From positions 1 to 64,000 of the forward strand of contig CAJNOL010000032.1 in the NCBI GenBank assembly GCA_905250125.1: a stretch of DNA of 64,000 nt. Direction: 5' to 3'. The stretch is from Rotaria sordida. Taxonomy: Eukaryota > Rotifera > Eurotatoria > Philodinida > Philodinidae. Shown piece after piece: positions 26,095-37,545 of this stretch. The notes under the pieces were generated by a model. The model was not told where the DNA came from. It searched no databases and worked only from the letters and a program-made list of their open reading frames with translations. Position numbers and translations under genes: made by a program. Position 1 is the first letter of the stretch; each line of letters begins with the position of its first letter.

Positions 26095-29000
26095 TCATTC
26101 AACAACAATTGATTGATTAACTTTTGGTAGATTTTCATTGATGGTTAATTTTTCATTAAGATCATCCTCAAGTGCATCTAGTTTTTCTTCGTTATTTATT
26201 GTCGATGGATGATTATTATCATTATCGTCATAATCGTCAGTTGTTACAAAATCATGTTGTTGAATTTCCTAGAAAGAATAAAAATCAGTTTTTGAAATTA
26301 ATAAATTATTTTAAAACAAAAAAAAGAAAAGCCATGCAAACATGCACAAGAGAATGTAATCAAAAAAAAAACAAAAAGAAAAATAAAATGCTCTAATTAT
26401 GTATTGTCATGCGCATTTTGTTTTTATTATCATACCTGAGCGGTAAGTCGACCTGCTAATTCCTCTCTAAATTTTTCTTTTGCCCATTGCATAAAATGAG
26501 CTGTATCATATGTCGCCGGCTGATAGATAATATTAATATTTTATGTTAGGCTTGTGTTTTTTGAGAACAATAAGAAAAAAAAATAGCAAATTCATACTTA
26601 CTTCTTTATTTGATTTATTATCAATTGACTCAACAAAATTATTATTTGTAGATGCTAATCGTTCATCAACAGCTTCTTCTAATTTAAGTTGTTGTTGAAG
26701 TTTATCAAGTGATTCAATAATATTACCTTAAAAACAAAATATTTTAGAATATAAAAAAAATAAAAAAGATACTTTTTTTTTTCTAGAAATTTAACATACC
26801 ATCAGTAGTTGATACATTAGATGGTGGATTAACAAAATCATTAGTTGATATATCATCTAATGTTGATTCTTTTAAATTCATACTTGTAGATAATGAACTA
26901 TTTCCACTATCATCAATAACTGTTCTTTTGGTCTCAGTATCCAATATTGGTTGTTCTGTTCCTATTAATTCAGTGTTATTATCTTCCCACCATTCTTCAA
27001 TAAGATCAATACCATTAGAATTATTTATTTCATTGTTATTATTACGATTATTGTTTATATTACGCCGATTTGTGTTTGATCGATTATTTAAATCATTTCG
27101 TCGTTGATAATTATTATTATTGAAACCATATTGACGAGGATCATATAATGACAATGGAAACTGATGTTTATCTTGATGATAGACACGTTGTTGTGTTGAT
27201 CGACGTTTTTGATATGATATTCCCCAATGATTATTATTATTATTATTATTATTGTTATGTTTTATATTATCATTTTCATTTAATGAATCATCTGTGGTCA
27301 TATAAGCAGAGAGTGGAAGACTAGTATTATTATTATTCGTATTATTATTATTATTATTATTTCGTTGATAACGATTATTGTTTGATGAACGAAAAAAATT
27401 GTTATTATTATTATTGTTTGATTGTTGATGTGATGAAAAATCATAAAATGATTGCGGCCGTGATTGAAAACGTTGATCATTATTAAAACGTGAAGATGAT
27501 GAATGATGCATATTATGTAAACGTTCAAAATCACCTGACATTGGTCTTTGTTGAGATAATTTATTTTCATTATCGTGAGGTTTTATACGACGAAAATTAG
27601 ATGAAAAATCTGTTGGTAAATTTTCTTGTTCTTGATGATTATTCGATGCTGATGATACAGATACTGGTGGTTGAAGAAGAGAAGATTGAAAAATAGATGA
27701 TGATTGAAATGAAGGTAAATGAAATTGTTGATGATGATTAGAATTTTCAAATGTACGAGTTGAATGATATTGATTAAAATGAGTTGTTGTTTGGGATGAA
27801 GACGGACCTGTTGTTATAGGCGGAGTTGGACGAGCGAAATAAATACTAGCATTACCATTGAATGATGATGCTTGAGTCGAAGGTGGATAAACAAAATTAT
27901 GAATATAAGCAGATTCTATATAATAAAATAAAATATATCGATATTTTTTTTTTTTATATATAATTTTCAAAATGATTTTCTTACGATCCATTTGATCTCC
28001 ACTTGTATTAACAAGATGATTCATTCCTGTATGATGACCATTTATATTAGTTGGTAAAAGTTGTACAGACATTGAACCATTTTGCCAAACTGGCATTGGT
28101 GGTACATCAAGATGGAATTCATTAGTTTCTCCTGTATGCCCATTATTTTGTACTATACATCGACGCATTCGTTCTATAAATAAATCAATAATATATATAT
28201 AATGAATTCAAGGTAGTAATAAGAATAATAATGTAACCTTCTCGTTTATGTTGTCCACGTTCTTGAGTTCGTTGTTGTTGACTAAATCGACCACTACCAA
28301 TTCGATCAGCTTAATTATATAAAATTTAGATTTAATAAAAATGAAATGAAAAAAAAAATGTATATATATATGCAAACAAACATGCAACAATTAAGTTAAA
28401 TATAAGTAAATAAAGCATGAAATGAAGTTTTTCTTTTTTTCGTTTTTAAAGATAACTTACTTTTTCGAATATTGTCCTATTGATTCTAATCGAGTCGATG
28501 ATTTATAACAGAGTGTTCATTGCTTTGTCCCACTCACTACTATGACTGATAATTATGAAATATGTATATGCATATTGCACTCTTTCCCCTTTCTCTATTC
28601 TTCTTATATATCGATAAATATAGTAAAGACAAGAATGTACACATCAATCATCTAGGTATATCTAACATTTGTCTTTATATGTATATCTCTATATGATATA
28701 AGAATTTTGTTGTATTCAGGGACATCTAATCAGCTGATTTACAAACATTCTCAATCCGATCATTCAATATGCAATCAAGAATAAAATAAATTAGTGAAAA
28801 AAACAAGCAGCATCTCATTAAAATAAGTATAATGTACCTTTATTATTAACAATTACAAGTTTTTTTGCATGTGCCGGTTCGTCGATATCTATAAATAGAA
28901 TTAATTTCATAGTAATTTACGTATTTTGTTTTTCAATAAATGGAAAAATAATAGAATATATTATCGTACCATTATTATTTTCTGATTGATAATGGAATGA

Positions 29001-30032
29001 ATGTGCATATTTGTGTAATTCTGAATTGTTAAAATTATTATTTAGTTTTTGATTATTAATTTCCTGAGCACGTTCACGTTTTAAACGATTATAATCAACA
29101 CGTTGAGCACGTTGAGGTTGAGTATCATTGCGATCCTTTAATTTGATTAATAAAATTATTTGAAATTATAATAAAATAATTTTACATTTTCATATTTTCG
29201 TCGTATTGGTGGTCGATATTTTCGTTCATTTTGATTTTCCTATTAAGAAATTTATTTTATTTATAAATAATTATGATTAATACCTGAGAATTTTGTTGAT
29301 TTGTTGGTATTCGTACATGATTTTTTGTTGTCTATAAACAAATAAATGAACGTATATTGATAAATTCTTCTTTTTAACTTACGCCTCTCATAGTTTTTTT
29401 CTCTTTTATAGTTTCAACGATTGTTGTTGTTGTTGTTGTTGATGATGCACCTAATCGTACAGCAAGTTGTCGATCTTCTTCGATTTCCTTCAATAGAAAA
29501 TTATTAGAAAAAAAAAATGTTCTAACATAAAATCACAATAGAATTCTTTTCTAGCTTATACTCATTTATCGTACAGATAATACATAATATACAAAGAGAA
29601 AAATTATGCTATAGAAATAGAAAGAAGGAGCCGAAAAAAACATTATTCCAGACAAGCAATCATAATAGTTGCTGATGTATACTGTACTTTCATAACGATC
29701 GTTGTAACTCTATATCCTTCGTTCTATATGCGCGCATGTTCTTTATTAGAAGCAAGAAACGACAGAAGAGAAAGACATTGTCAAAAAATTTCTCATTTAT
29801 TGCAATGACATTCGCGAGAATATAGAGCATAGAAAAGAAAGAATAGGCCCTTTACTCGATAAATATCAATCATCAATTCTCTTCTTCGTTCTTTTGCTTT
29901 TACACACGCTTCAAATAGACAATTTATGTATATTCAAGTGCAAACCTTATGACGCTTAAGTAATTCCAAATTTTTGATGCGCATTTCAACCATTTTTTGG
30001 TCAATTGCTGATGTAGATCCAATTTTATCCAT
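26095..30032 (-). CDS. CCDC9-like coiled-coil protein, Asn-rich
   Basis: Twelve exons join in phase to 756 residues: 30032-29946, 29487-29383, 29331-29284, 29239-29186, 29135-28970, 28888-28838, 28309-28238, 28173-27985, 27915-26800, 26726-26602, 26519-26436, 26268-26095. The N-terminus (MVEMRIKNLELLKRHK joined to EIEEDRQLAVRLG) matches the short coiled coil opening CCDC9 (LDKRIEALRRKNEALIRRYQ, then EIEEDRKKAE). Vertebrate CCDC9 is a nuclear RNA-binding protein associated with the exon junction complex. A basic region with RPPIRRKYEN follows. The large ninth exon is disordered, dominated by Asn runs, Ser and Gln. The C-terminal exons include MQWAKEKFREELAGRL and an acidic tail. Identification rests mainly on the N-terminal block; the rest is too low-complexity to compare. 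The intron at 27916-27984 lacks an in-frame stop and can be read through. Confidence 0.6.
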
Positions 30033-30982
30033 GAACTGTATCTATTCAATAGATAGATGTAAAGATAATCTAAAGTAGAAAAAACTATTAAACAATAATA
30101 TACTTACCGTAGACAATATATTCTTATACACTTGAGTATTTATATCATTGATTAGAAAATGAGAAGTGACAAGGTCACTCAAAAAAAAAAACGATGGGCC
30201 AATTTACCTTGCAAAAGAAGATGTACGCTTAAAATTTGTATTCCATTTATATGCATATTAGTTACAGATGATTGAAAAAGTTTCACATTCATCGACCTCA
30301 CTCTTTTTTTTTTTATATAGCTACTAGGTGCTCGCCTATATACGTAGATATGATAAACGATTTTTCGATTCCGTAATATAAATGTGAGAACAATCGTTTT
30401 TTTATGACTAATATATGCATACAGTTGGCGACAGGCGACAACAACTACATCGATAGTTATTGATATCGAAGTGATTCTTACTTTTGCATTTCTTCAAAAT
30501 GATGTACAACAGATAAGATATGTGAGTGTGTGTATATATGCGTCTATATGGCAATATGGTTAACAAACAAGAAAGAAAAAAAAGAAAGTGCCGCATCAGA
30601 GCAATCTGCTATTCATGGTAACCAAAAGCCATGGGAAGAATGTGCTGATATTCTTTTTTTTGGGATAGATAAATGAGTATATCAACAATCAACACTCTAA
30701 ATTACTCATTGGTTTTTTGTCTGATTAAATCATCGTAGACTAGAATATTGCGTTATATAAAGAATGAAACAAAAATGTTTCTTCTTCTTCTTTTTCTTTT
30801 TAGTGTGTATATACATACTTGTATGAATGATTGATGAGAACAGTAAAGTGTTACATCGAATTATATACAGTCAATAAATACAAGACGAGATCTACTATCT
30901 TTCTTCATTGTGTCTTTTTTCTATAGGCATACAAACAAACACGAAAGAAAAGAACAGTCAGCTGTTGCTTGTTCTTTACCTT
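30033..30982. other. gene-less region upstream of the CCDC9-like gene
   Basis: Probable promoter side of the minus-strand gene. AT-rich; no other feature recognised. Confidence 0.4.
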
Positions 30983-31612
30983 TCTTTATACGAAAAACAA
31001 GAGAAATCTCTCGTTTATTTTTATCTTTGTACAAAACACAATACACACAAATACATCAAGATTTATATTCAAGGACAAAAACGATTACATTCCACTACGA
31101 AATGGTGTATTTCGTTTTAGTGTAGAGGCTGTTTGTATACGATTAAATGATGTAATAATTCGATTTCTTATGAATAGTGTTAAACCTGCAACAAGAGTTT
31201 CTTCTTTTATTCGATTTAGTTTTTCTTTTGCAAGATGTATTTCTTCTTCCATAGTTAACTTTTCTGATGTTTCTTTTCGTGCACGTTCACTACGAGTTTT
31301 AAGTGAATCTTTAAGACTAAAAAATATTGGTCCAAGTTCAGCAAACCAATGACCATCCATACATGTTACACATTGCATATATTCCTTTAAAATATAAATA
31401 AAAAACAAAATAATTCATTTAATTTCAAATATAATTTTGTTGTCATGATAAGTTCATAATAAACAATATAATCAGGTGTAAATCCCTAACCAAATAATGC
31501 ACTAATTAGGTGTAAATGACATGACATTCCAGTATGTAAAATACCACGTTCTACAATACTCTTCAAAACAAAAACAACTATGGAATAAAATTTTACATAT
31601 GAATATATATAA
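30983..31612 (-). pseudogene. partial duplicate of the DHX38 3' end
   Basis: Sequence from about 30983 to 31612 is a diverged copy, same orientation, of 39266 to about 39920, covering the last two DHX38 exons, the intron between them and about 100 bp past the stop. The last-exon equivalent (31384-31085) is still open and ends with TPFRSGM like its parent. The penultimate-exon equivalent has a TAG replacing a Cys codon (FG-stop-GFTPD), and the donor after MTTK is changed from gtatgt to ttatat. Because the intron is retained, this is a genomic duplication and not a processed copy. It lacks the helicase core and cannot make Prp16. Confidence 0.9.
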
Positions 31613-32143
31613 AATACAGGACAACATTTTTTAGACGATTTTATTTTAAGTATAATTTTCTTATAAACTTGACTTTTGAGATGTGGTTTGCATCAAAAGT
31701 ACAGTCAATGTTTTATACTATATCCACAGAAAATTTCATCTCTAAATGTTGAGTCGTAGTAGAACTGAAGATGTAACAACATGAAGCCGCCAAATTTTGT
31801 TGGACAAGTTTTTTTGGGTGATCTTTTAAATTGAGTTATTTTTTTTTACAGTTATTCAAAAGAACTAAAATCATACAAATTGAAAGAGCGAAACACGAAC
31901 TATATTTTGATAAGCAAAACTTTCTAAAAGTGAAATGTCAAAGAAGTGAAGTGCATATTGTACATATACGACAGACAACTAATAATGTTTGTCGGAACTC
32001 TTTATCATTTTTATATAATGAGTTGTCTTTCTTTTTAACTATCATATAAGAAAGAGCATTAAAAGCTGTATAACATAGTGGATGATTTACAGCGTCACAA
32101 AAATTTTTTTCTTTTGGTTTTGACAGGTCATTTTCTAAAAAAG
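31613..32143. other. gene-less region
   Basis: Short open frames only; no domain, exon structure or clear repeat recognised. Confidence 0.4.
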
Positions 32144-32522
32144 TTACTTCAAATACTGACTTTTTTTGGGAACTTTTTCAAAAGTATTTCGCATCCGAAT
32201 TCGCTCTCTCGTTTGGGTTAGCTCTACAAATGGTTGGGTTGAGTTCAGAATTCAATTCTGCATCGAATGATACTAGTTTCGACTAGGGTTGTCAGGCAAA
32301 ACCAGTAGATGACGGTAACAGTGTTAGGTCGAAGTTTCTGGTCCTCGTTCACGCTCACCTGTTGATTTTGCCCAACAACTCTAGTCGAAATTAGTATCAT
32401 TCGACGTAGAATTGAATTCTGAACTCAACCCAACCATTTGTAGAGCTAACCCAAGTGAGAGAGAGAATTCGGACGCGAAATGCTTTTGGAAAAGTCCCCA
32501 AAAAAGTCAGTATTTGAAGTAT
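32144..32522. repeat. foldback element with ~149 bp arms
   Basis: The left arm 32144-32292 (acttcaaatactgac ... tcgactagggttgt) and right arm 32374-32522 (caacaactctagtcga ... gtcagtatttgaagt) are inverted copies at high identity around an 81-bp spacer. Both arms include the block gttgggttgagttcagaatt. The element is GC-richer than its surroundings. Confidence 0.85.
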
Positions 32523-32540
32523 AAATGGAATTTTTGCTCA

Positions 32541-32650
32541 ATGACCCCAGCCGAAAATGGCATCATTCGATGCAGAATTTAATTCTGCATATAACCCAGC
32601 CAAGTAGAGAGCCAACCCAAGTCTAAAAACGAATCCGGACACAAAAAACT
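32541..32650. repeat. partial third copy of the 32144-32522 arm
   Basis: Blocks atcattcgatgcagaattta, aacccagccaa, tagagagccaacccaag and gaatccggac match the right arm in the same orientation with several differences. It lacks the outer end. Confidence 0.65.
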
Positions 32651-34173
32651 CGAATATGAGGCTAACTTTACCTACGTTTAAATACAACAATTCTTGTTAT
32701 TATTGTAATGAATAATAAATCTTCAATATTTAATTATTTTTCGATATTCTTAATATACTTGTTTTATGTTAAAAATCATTTCTTTCATTTTGATCTTATT
32801 TCAATTTTATCTGATCTTACAACAAGAATTTTATCCAATAGAATTCTTAATTTAACAATTAGATTTATATTATTATGTGTATCTTTGTATTTTTAATCTT
32901 TCAACTTAATGAATTATTGTTTTATTCACATGTGTTACTATACTCATTCCGTTAGTTTTGGTTTGGAACTATAGAAATAATTTATTTAGCAATACAAAGA
33001 AATCAATTTAGATATTGATTATCAAAAAAAATAGTTCAAAATTCGATTTTTACATTTAGTCTTTTATTCTCTCATTTAGTGGAATTTTTTTAATATTTGT
33101 ACATTCAGTAATGATTGACTAAACCAGAAAGTAATTTTTAGGTTAATTAAACGTGTAATTCGACAAATTACATAATCAAGACAAATAGAATATTTATTTA
33201 TTGTTAGTATTATCTAAGAGAAATTATTATTGTCGCAATTGAGACGATAAAAACAGTGTTCAAACTCAGAATAGAGCGACGTTCACTAATAGAAGTTTTA
33301 TGGTATATATATAAAGTTTCATCAAGCTTTAAACTCTCCATCATCTAATATATAAATTAAGTTTTTATGAATAAGTAAATGAAAAAAAAGTAGTGTAGTT
33401 TATTATGATCCAATCAACATATTTCATCACGTCTATCGTATCCGATCAACAGATATACAATCTTATATTATTTTATTTCGGGATAAGTTTTATGTTCGTT
33501 TCTTCATACGAGAATTTGTAAGACTTGCGGTGTGTTGAAAGAGAGTGATATCTTTTCATATTCGAATCGAGATATAGATTAAATGGATTGACGATTTATA
33601 TTCGTCCATTTCAATTTATTTTAATTTTAAAGACATAATAGTTCATCGTAATTTAAGGTGTGGGTGGATGTGGGGTATATGGGTGAGGGTGTAGACGTTG
33701 ATGTGGATATGGATCTTCTCTTTAACAGAACCCACACCCTGTTTTAAAAATAATCTAAATAAGTCATTTTTTTTTGTCTGATTTTAGGAGAGAGAAAATG
33801 TTCGATCATTTCAACCTTTCCACGATTTATTCAATGTGTTAAACAGAAACATTATTTTACTTGAAAACGAAATTATTAAAAAGGGTACAAATGAACAACG
33901 AAAAACTCATCAATGAAGTAAAATAACCCTTTCACCTCTAATCATTTAACATATTTTATCTTAGGTGAAAAATGATTTTAATTCATTTTTGTAAGTATTA
34001 ATTAATCGAATTTATTTCTAGGATTATTCAAATACAAATGTTTTTTTAGACATGAACATGAAATAACAATTTCTGTTAGTTTAATTTATTTTTCTGATTA
34101 ATCTTAAATTGTTTTTTTACGATAGGATGACAGTAACGATGATGATGATGATGATAATCAAAATGGATGATCA
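32651..34173. other. gene-less region with a G-rich tract
   Basis: Contains the G-rich patch at 33657-33739 (listed separately). No gene recognised. Confidence 0.4.
33657..33739. repeat. G-rich tract flanked by inverted ggtgtgggt / acccacacc
   Basis: About 40 nt dominated by GTGGG, GGGG and GAGGG runs (ggtgtgggtggatgtgggg, then gggtgagggtg) stand out in very AT-rich DNA. The 9-mer ggtgtgggt recurs inverted about 65 bp downstream. It contains TGTGGG, the unit described for Adineta telomeres, but is too short and irregular to call telomeric. Confidence 0.5.
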
Positions 34174-34178
34174 CGGTG

Positions 34179-34970
34179 CCCTAGAGAAAGTACTGAGTTC
34201 AGAATACCCATGTACTGAGAAAGCCTTAGCAGGGTACCTCATATGCGTACTTCGAAAATTCTCGGTAATTATACTAAAGTAGGTACTGCAAAAGGTACCC
34301 ATAAAAGTATGCTCACTGAGCAAGTGCTGGTATGGATACCCGCATCTGTAATTTTACTGAGGAAAACTCTACAGGGTACCCTACATTTGTCGCGTTCTGC
34401 ATAGCTACTGTTCATTTACCGTTTTCTTTTTCGCGCACGGCTCCGTATAAATAACATAGCAAAATAGAAGAAATTAATCTGTTTTCATACTAATTTTTTC
34501 TAGATTATTTCTTCACTCTTTCTTGATTATTCCTTAGTCGAGAACTTGCCAATCTTGATCGTAAATTAAGAGCGGACTATCTTAAGGTGATCTTATGGAT
34601 ACTCGACCAACTCAAATTTGATCAGATCTCGACATTTGACCTGTTGAATTTTCGGAATTGAAAAAATTAAATATAATAAAATCGAAAAAAATGTAATGAA
34701 TCGCTTTGAGAAAAAAAAATGCAAAAAGTGAAAGGTCAGGTTCGATCCTGAACATACTGAAATTTTTTGGTAGCAGGGTACCTAGAAATACTGTACAATA
34801 GTACATAATTGAGTATTTGATCAGTATCTTCAAGTACCCAGTTACTATACATTTTGTAGCAGGGTACCTGCCAAAATACGTCTTAGGTACTTTGGTACCA
34901 AAAAGTTCCTGTGACGTACCGGTAACAGGATACTTTTTCGGGTACCCTTAACTCAGTATGTTCTCTAGGG
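34179..34970. mobile_element. 792 bp non-autonomous DNA transposon with 5 bp target duplication
   Basis: Both ends start CCCTAGAGAA when read inward, continuing to ACTGAGTT with two mismatches over about 21 bp. The terminal repeats are flanked on each side by CGGTG (34174-34178 and 34971-34975), a 5-bp target-site duplication. Both subterminal regions (34190-34390 and 34770-34950) carry many copies of GGTACC or GGGTACC, likely binding sites for a transposase supplied elsewhere (inference). The centre is AT-rich with no transposase frame. Its right end lies about 120 bp upstream of the F-box ATG. Superfamily not assigned. Confidence 0.88.
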
Positions 34971-35095
34971 CGGTGAGAATGGCATTTATCTCAAACAGAA
35001 ACTGAAAGACTTGTTGTTTGTTTTTTTTTATTATTTTTGATTGTTTATTTGAGATGATTTGTCAGATTATTTTACATTTTTCTTTTCAGATTAAA

Positions 35096-36127
35096 ATGAA
35101 TATAAATGATCTTCCACGTCATGTTTTGTATTATATATGTAAATATTTATCTTTCATTGATGTTATAAATTTATCAAAAACATGCAAACAATTATATATT
35201 TTAATTCAAAATCATTTTGAATAGAAATTATATCAGCTCTATGTTAATGAAATATTTCAAAATAAGAGAAATTCTGATTATATTTTATATCGAACAGAAG
35301 AAGATATACAAAAATTCGAAAAATATTTTCGCAGTCATTTAGAGTGCGATATGTGTAATTATTGGTTATTGAATGTATTAAATAGTAAAGATAATAGTGA
35401 TGGTTATATATCTCATAAAAGTATAACTAGCCAAAAACGATGTCCACGTACAAATGAATTAAAAATGTCTTTGATGATTGAAGAATTCTTTTGATCTTAT
35501 TTGAACAGAAATAACTATTTAAATAATGAAAATATTCGACAAATATCAATGTATAAATTAATTTATTATTACTTTATTGAAGCTAAAACGTTTATTATAG
35601 GTGTTGATTTATTTGCAATAGATCTTCGTTGTACACCACGTCATAGATGTTGTCCCATGCGAAAATATCTAAATCCTGAATATGATTTAAATAGTTTAAC
35701 AGGTCGATGTGTCCGTTTATATTTAATTCGATCGAGGGATATAACTGGTATAAAAGGTAAATTTAAATTAATATTAGCTGGAATCTATGAAATTATATGT
35801 CATATTAAACTGGATAAGAATAATGAATATTTAACATACTATAATGAATGTTGTAGTAAAGATCATAAAGTAGAAAAAAGTGTGGAATGTTATTTTTATG
35901 CTTTAGCTGATTATGGTCTTGATTGTGAATGTGATTGGAAATAAATGAATTTTGATTGGTTTGAATCAAACTATTTATTACATGGAAATACTAATTGGTT
36001 TAATGAAACAATGGATAAAATAAAAGCATTCGAATTATCGGATATTTATTTTGGATTTCAAATTGCATTAGATAATAGTTATCGCAATATATTGTTTGAC
36101 TGCATACAATTAAATATTATTGAATAA
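35096..36127 (+). pseudogene. F-box protein gene interrupted by three in-frame stops
   Basis: From ATG 35096 the frame encodes an N-terminal F-box (INDLPRHVLYYICKYLSFID, then NLSKTCKQLY). F-box proteins recruit substrates to SCF ubiquitin ligases. The same frame then runs to 36127, about 343 codons, and is interrupted only by TAG at 35222, TGA at 35492 and TAA at 35942. There is no frameshift. The downstream region is Cys-rich (CDMCNYWLL, CTPRHRCCPMR, YNECCSKDH, CECDW) and keeps coding character, so decay is either recent or the stops are avoided some other way. I see no intron that would remove them: each stop lies within otherwise protein-like sequence without GT-AG flanks at usual spacing. 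A transposon lies 120 bp upstream. Confidence 0.75.
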
Positions 36128-36680
36128 TATACTTGGTGTTTCTTTTTTACAATGTAAAATTGAATTGTTTAATAAATATTGTAAATTTTTGGCGTCTTGA
36201 TTCTTTTCATAACTGTCTAATATGCCACGAATTTTGCAAAATTTAGAACGCTTACTTCTTATCATATAAATATAGAATTTGCTCACTAAGAATCAGAGAG
36301 TTTGTCGCAATCAATATCGTATGAAGTGGATTTTTAGTAATTAACTATGCTTAAGAAAAACCGTCTGGTGTAATCTCATGATGATTACAACATGGAATAG
36401 GATGAGACCACTTGTATTGTAAATAAGAACCTTGAACAAATGGTCTCTTTGAAAAGAGAATACCAATAAAAAAATTTGTGTGAAATTCTCTATTTTTCAG
36501 CTTCTTCCCTACTCGAATGTGAATAAAAGAATTCATTCAAACACATTTTATTACTCTGTCATACTTTCTATTAGAACATAATGGTTTAATACTTTTTCAC
36601 TAGTCTCAGAAATATCAATCAAAAAAAATATATCGATGTAAACAATCATGTATTAATATTCAATAAAAGGACATACTATC
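36128..36680. other. gene-less region
   Basis: AT-rich sequence between the F-box pseudogene and a foldback element; nothing recognised. Confidence 0.45.
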
Positions 36681-37250
36681 CTGTTGGCACATAAGTTCTG
36701 CACGTTTGGATCAGTAGAATTATATTGCCAACATTGAACTACATTTTAAGGAAAGGAATTATATATTCTGATAGCGCTCGAAATTCTCTATCATCCTGTG
36801 TATTTAAGTCTTGACTTGCATTTATTTGCTGAAAAGTATTTTGAGTACAGTGAAGACACTCTCGCCCGCATTGATAATATTCGAAATATTTCTCAGCAAA
36901 TAAATGTAAGTTCAGATCTCAATATAGAGGATGACAGAGCATTCCAAGGGCTCTCAGAATATATAATTACTTTTCTAAAGAAACAGATTACTGCACAAGT
37001 AAATATTTTAAAAACGCATAAGAAAGAGACAAAAAATGGAGTTCGTGGGACTCTGAGGGTGAGGGTGTCTTTACTGTGCTCAGAATATTTTTCAGCAAAT
37101 AAATGCAAGTCAAGACTTAAATATTCAGAATGATAGAAGATTTCGAGCGCTATTAGAATATATAATTACTTTCCGTAAAATGTATTTTTATGTTGGCGAT
37201 ATAATTCTACTGATTCAAACGTGCAGAACTTATGTGCCAACACGATAATT
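36681..37250. repeat. foldback element with ~190 bp arms and an internal repeat module
   Basis: The left arm (36681-36870, gttggcacataagttctgca ...) and right arm (about 37055-37248) are inverted copies, close to nine in ten bases alike by eye. A third partial copy of about 85 bp (36893-36985, cagcaaataaatgtaag ... gaatatataattac) lies between them in the right-arm orientation, and a fourth diverged copy is near 52440. Open frames here (36798-37133 and others) are translations of repeat DNA, not genes. Confidence 0.85.
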
Positions 37251-37264
37251 CTCTTTTGAGAATA

Positions 37265-37545
37265 AGATCAGTTTTTCTAACAGAAGCACCTTGTTTCAAT
37301 CTATTATAATTATTAATATTTTGTTGAAATTTATGTGTTGTAACTGCTACAGGATGACCGGATCTTTTCTTGTCGTTAATCGTTCCTCTTTTAAATATTC
37401 ATGACACACAGTTGTGAAGTGATATGTACTTTAATAGTGGTGAATTATCACAATTTTGAATGAAGCGAACCATACGACTAACAGTCCATGTCTTGTTCAG
37501 TCGATTTAAATTTAATACAAAATTTCTAAAATCTTTTCTTTTTTT
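37265..37545 (-). pseudogene. Tc1/mariner-type transposase fragment
   Basis: Minus-strand translation reads RLNKTWTVSRMVRFIQNCD, then a stop, then IFKRGTINDKKRSGHPVAV and NYNRLKQGASVRKTDLI. The block GTINDKKRSGHP is the linker typically seen between the two helix-turn-helix subdomains of Tc1/mariner-like transposases (usually K..G.....R.GRP). An in-frame TGA and the absence of a DDE catalytic domain show it is a dead fragment. It directly follows a foldback element, but a relation between them is not shown. Confidence 0.5.

Noticed and set aside
27298..27570. 90-codon frame of Ile/Asn/His runs
   Set aside because: Shadow of the Asn-rich CCDC9-like exon in another frame.
30908..31352. Plus-strand frames of 70-127 codons, with a similar one at 39322-39648
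   Set aside because: They are antisense to the last DHX38 exon and its duplicate, and are shared only because the DNA is duplicated.
32144..32522. GGGTTA/GGGTTG words in the foldback arms as telomeric repeats
   Set aside because: They occur singly inside a structured inverted repeat and are not tandem.
36798..37133. 111-codon plus-strand frame and its 71-codon antisense frame
   Set aside because: Both lie inside the foldback element, and the repeated peptide LHLFAEKY at both ends comes from the inverted arms.
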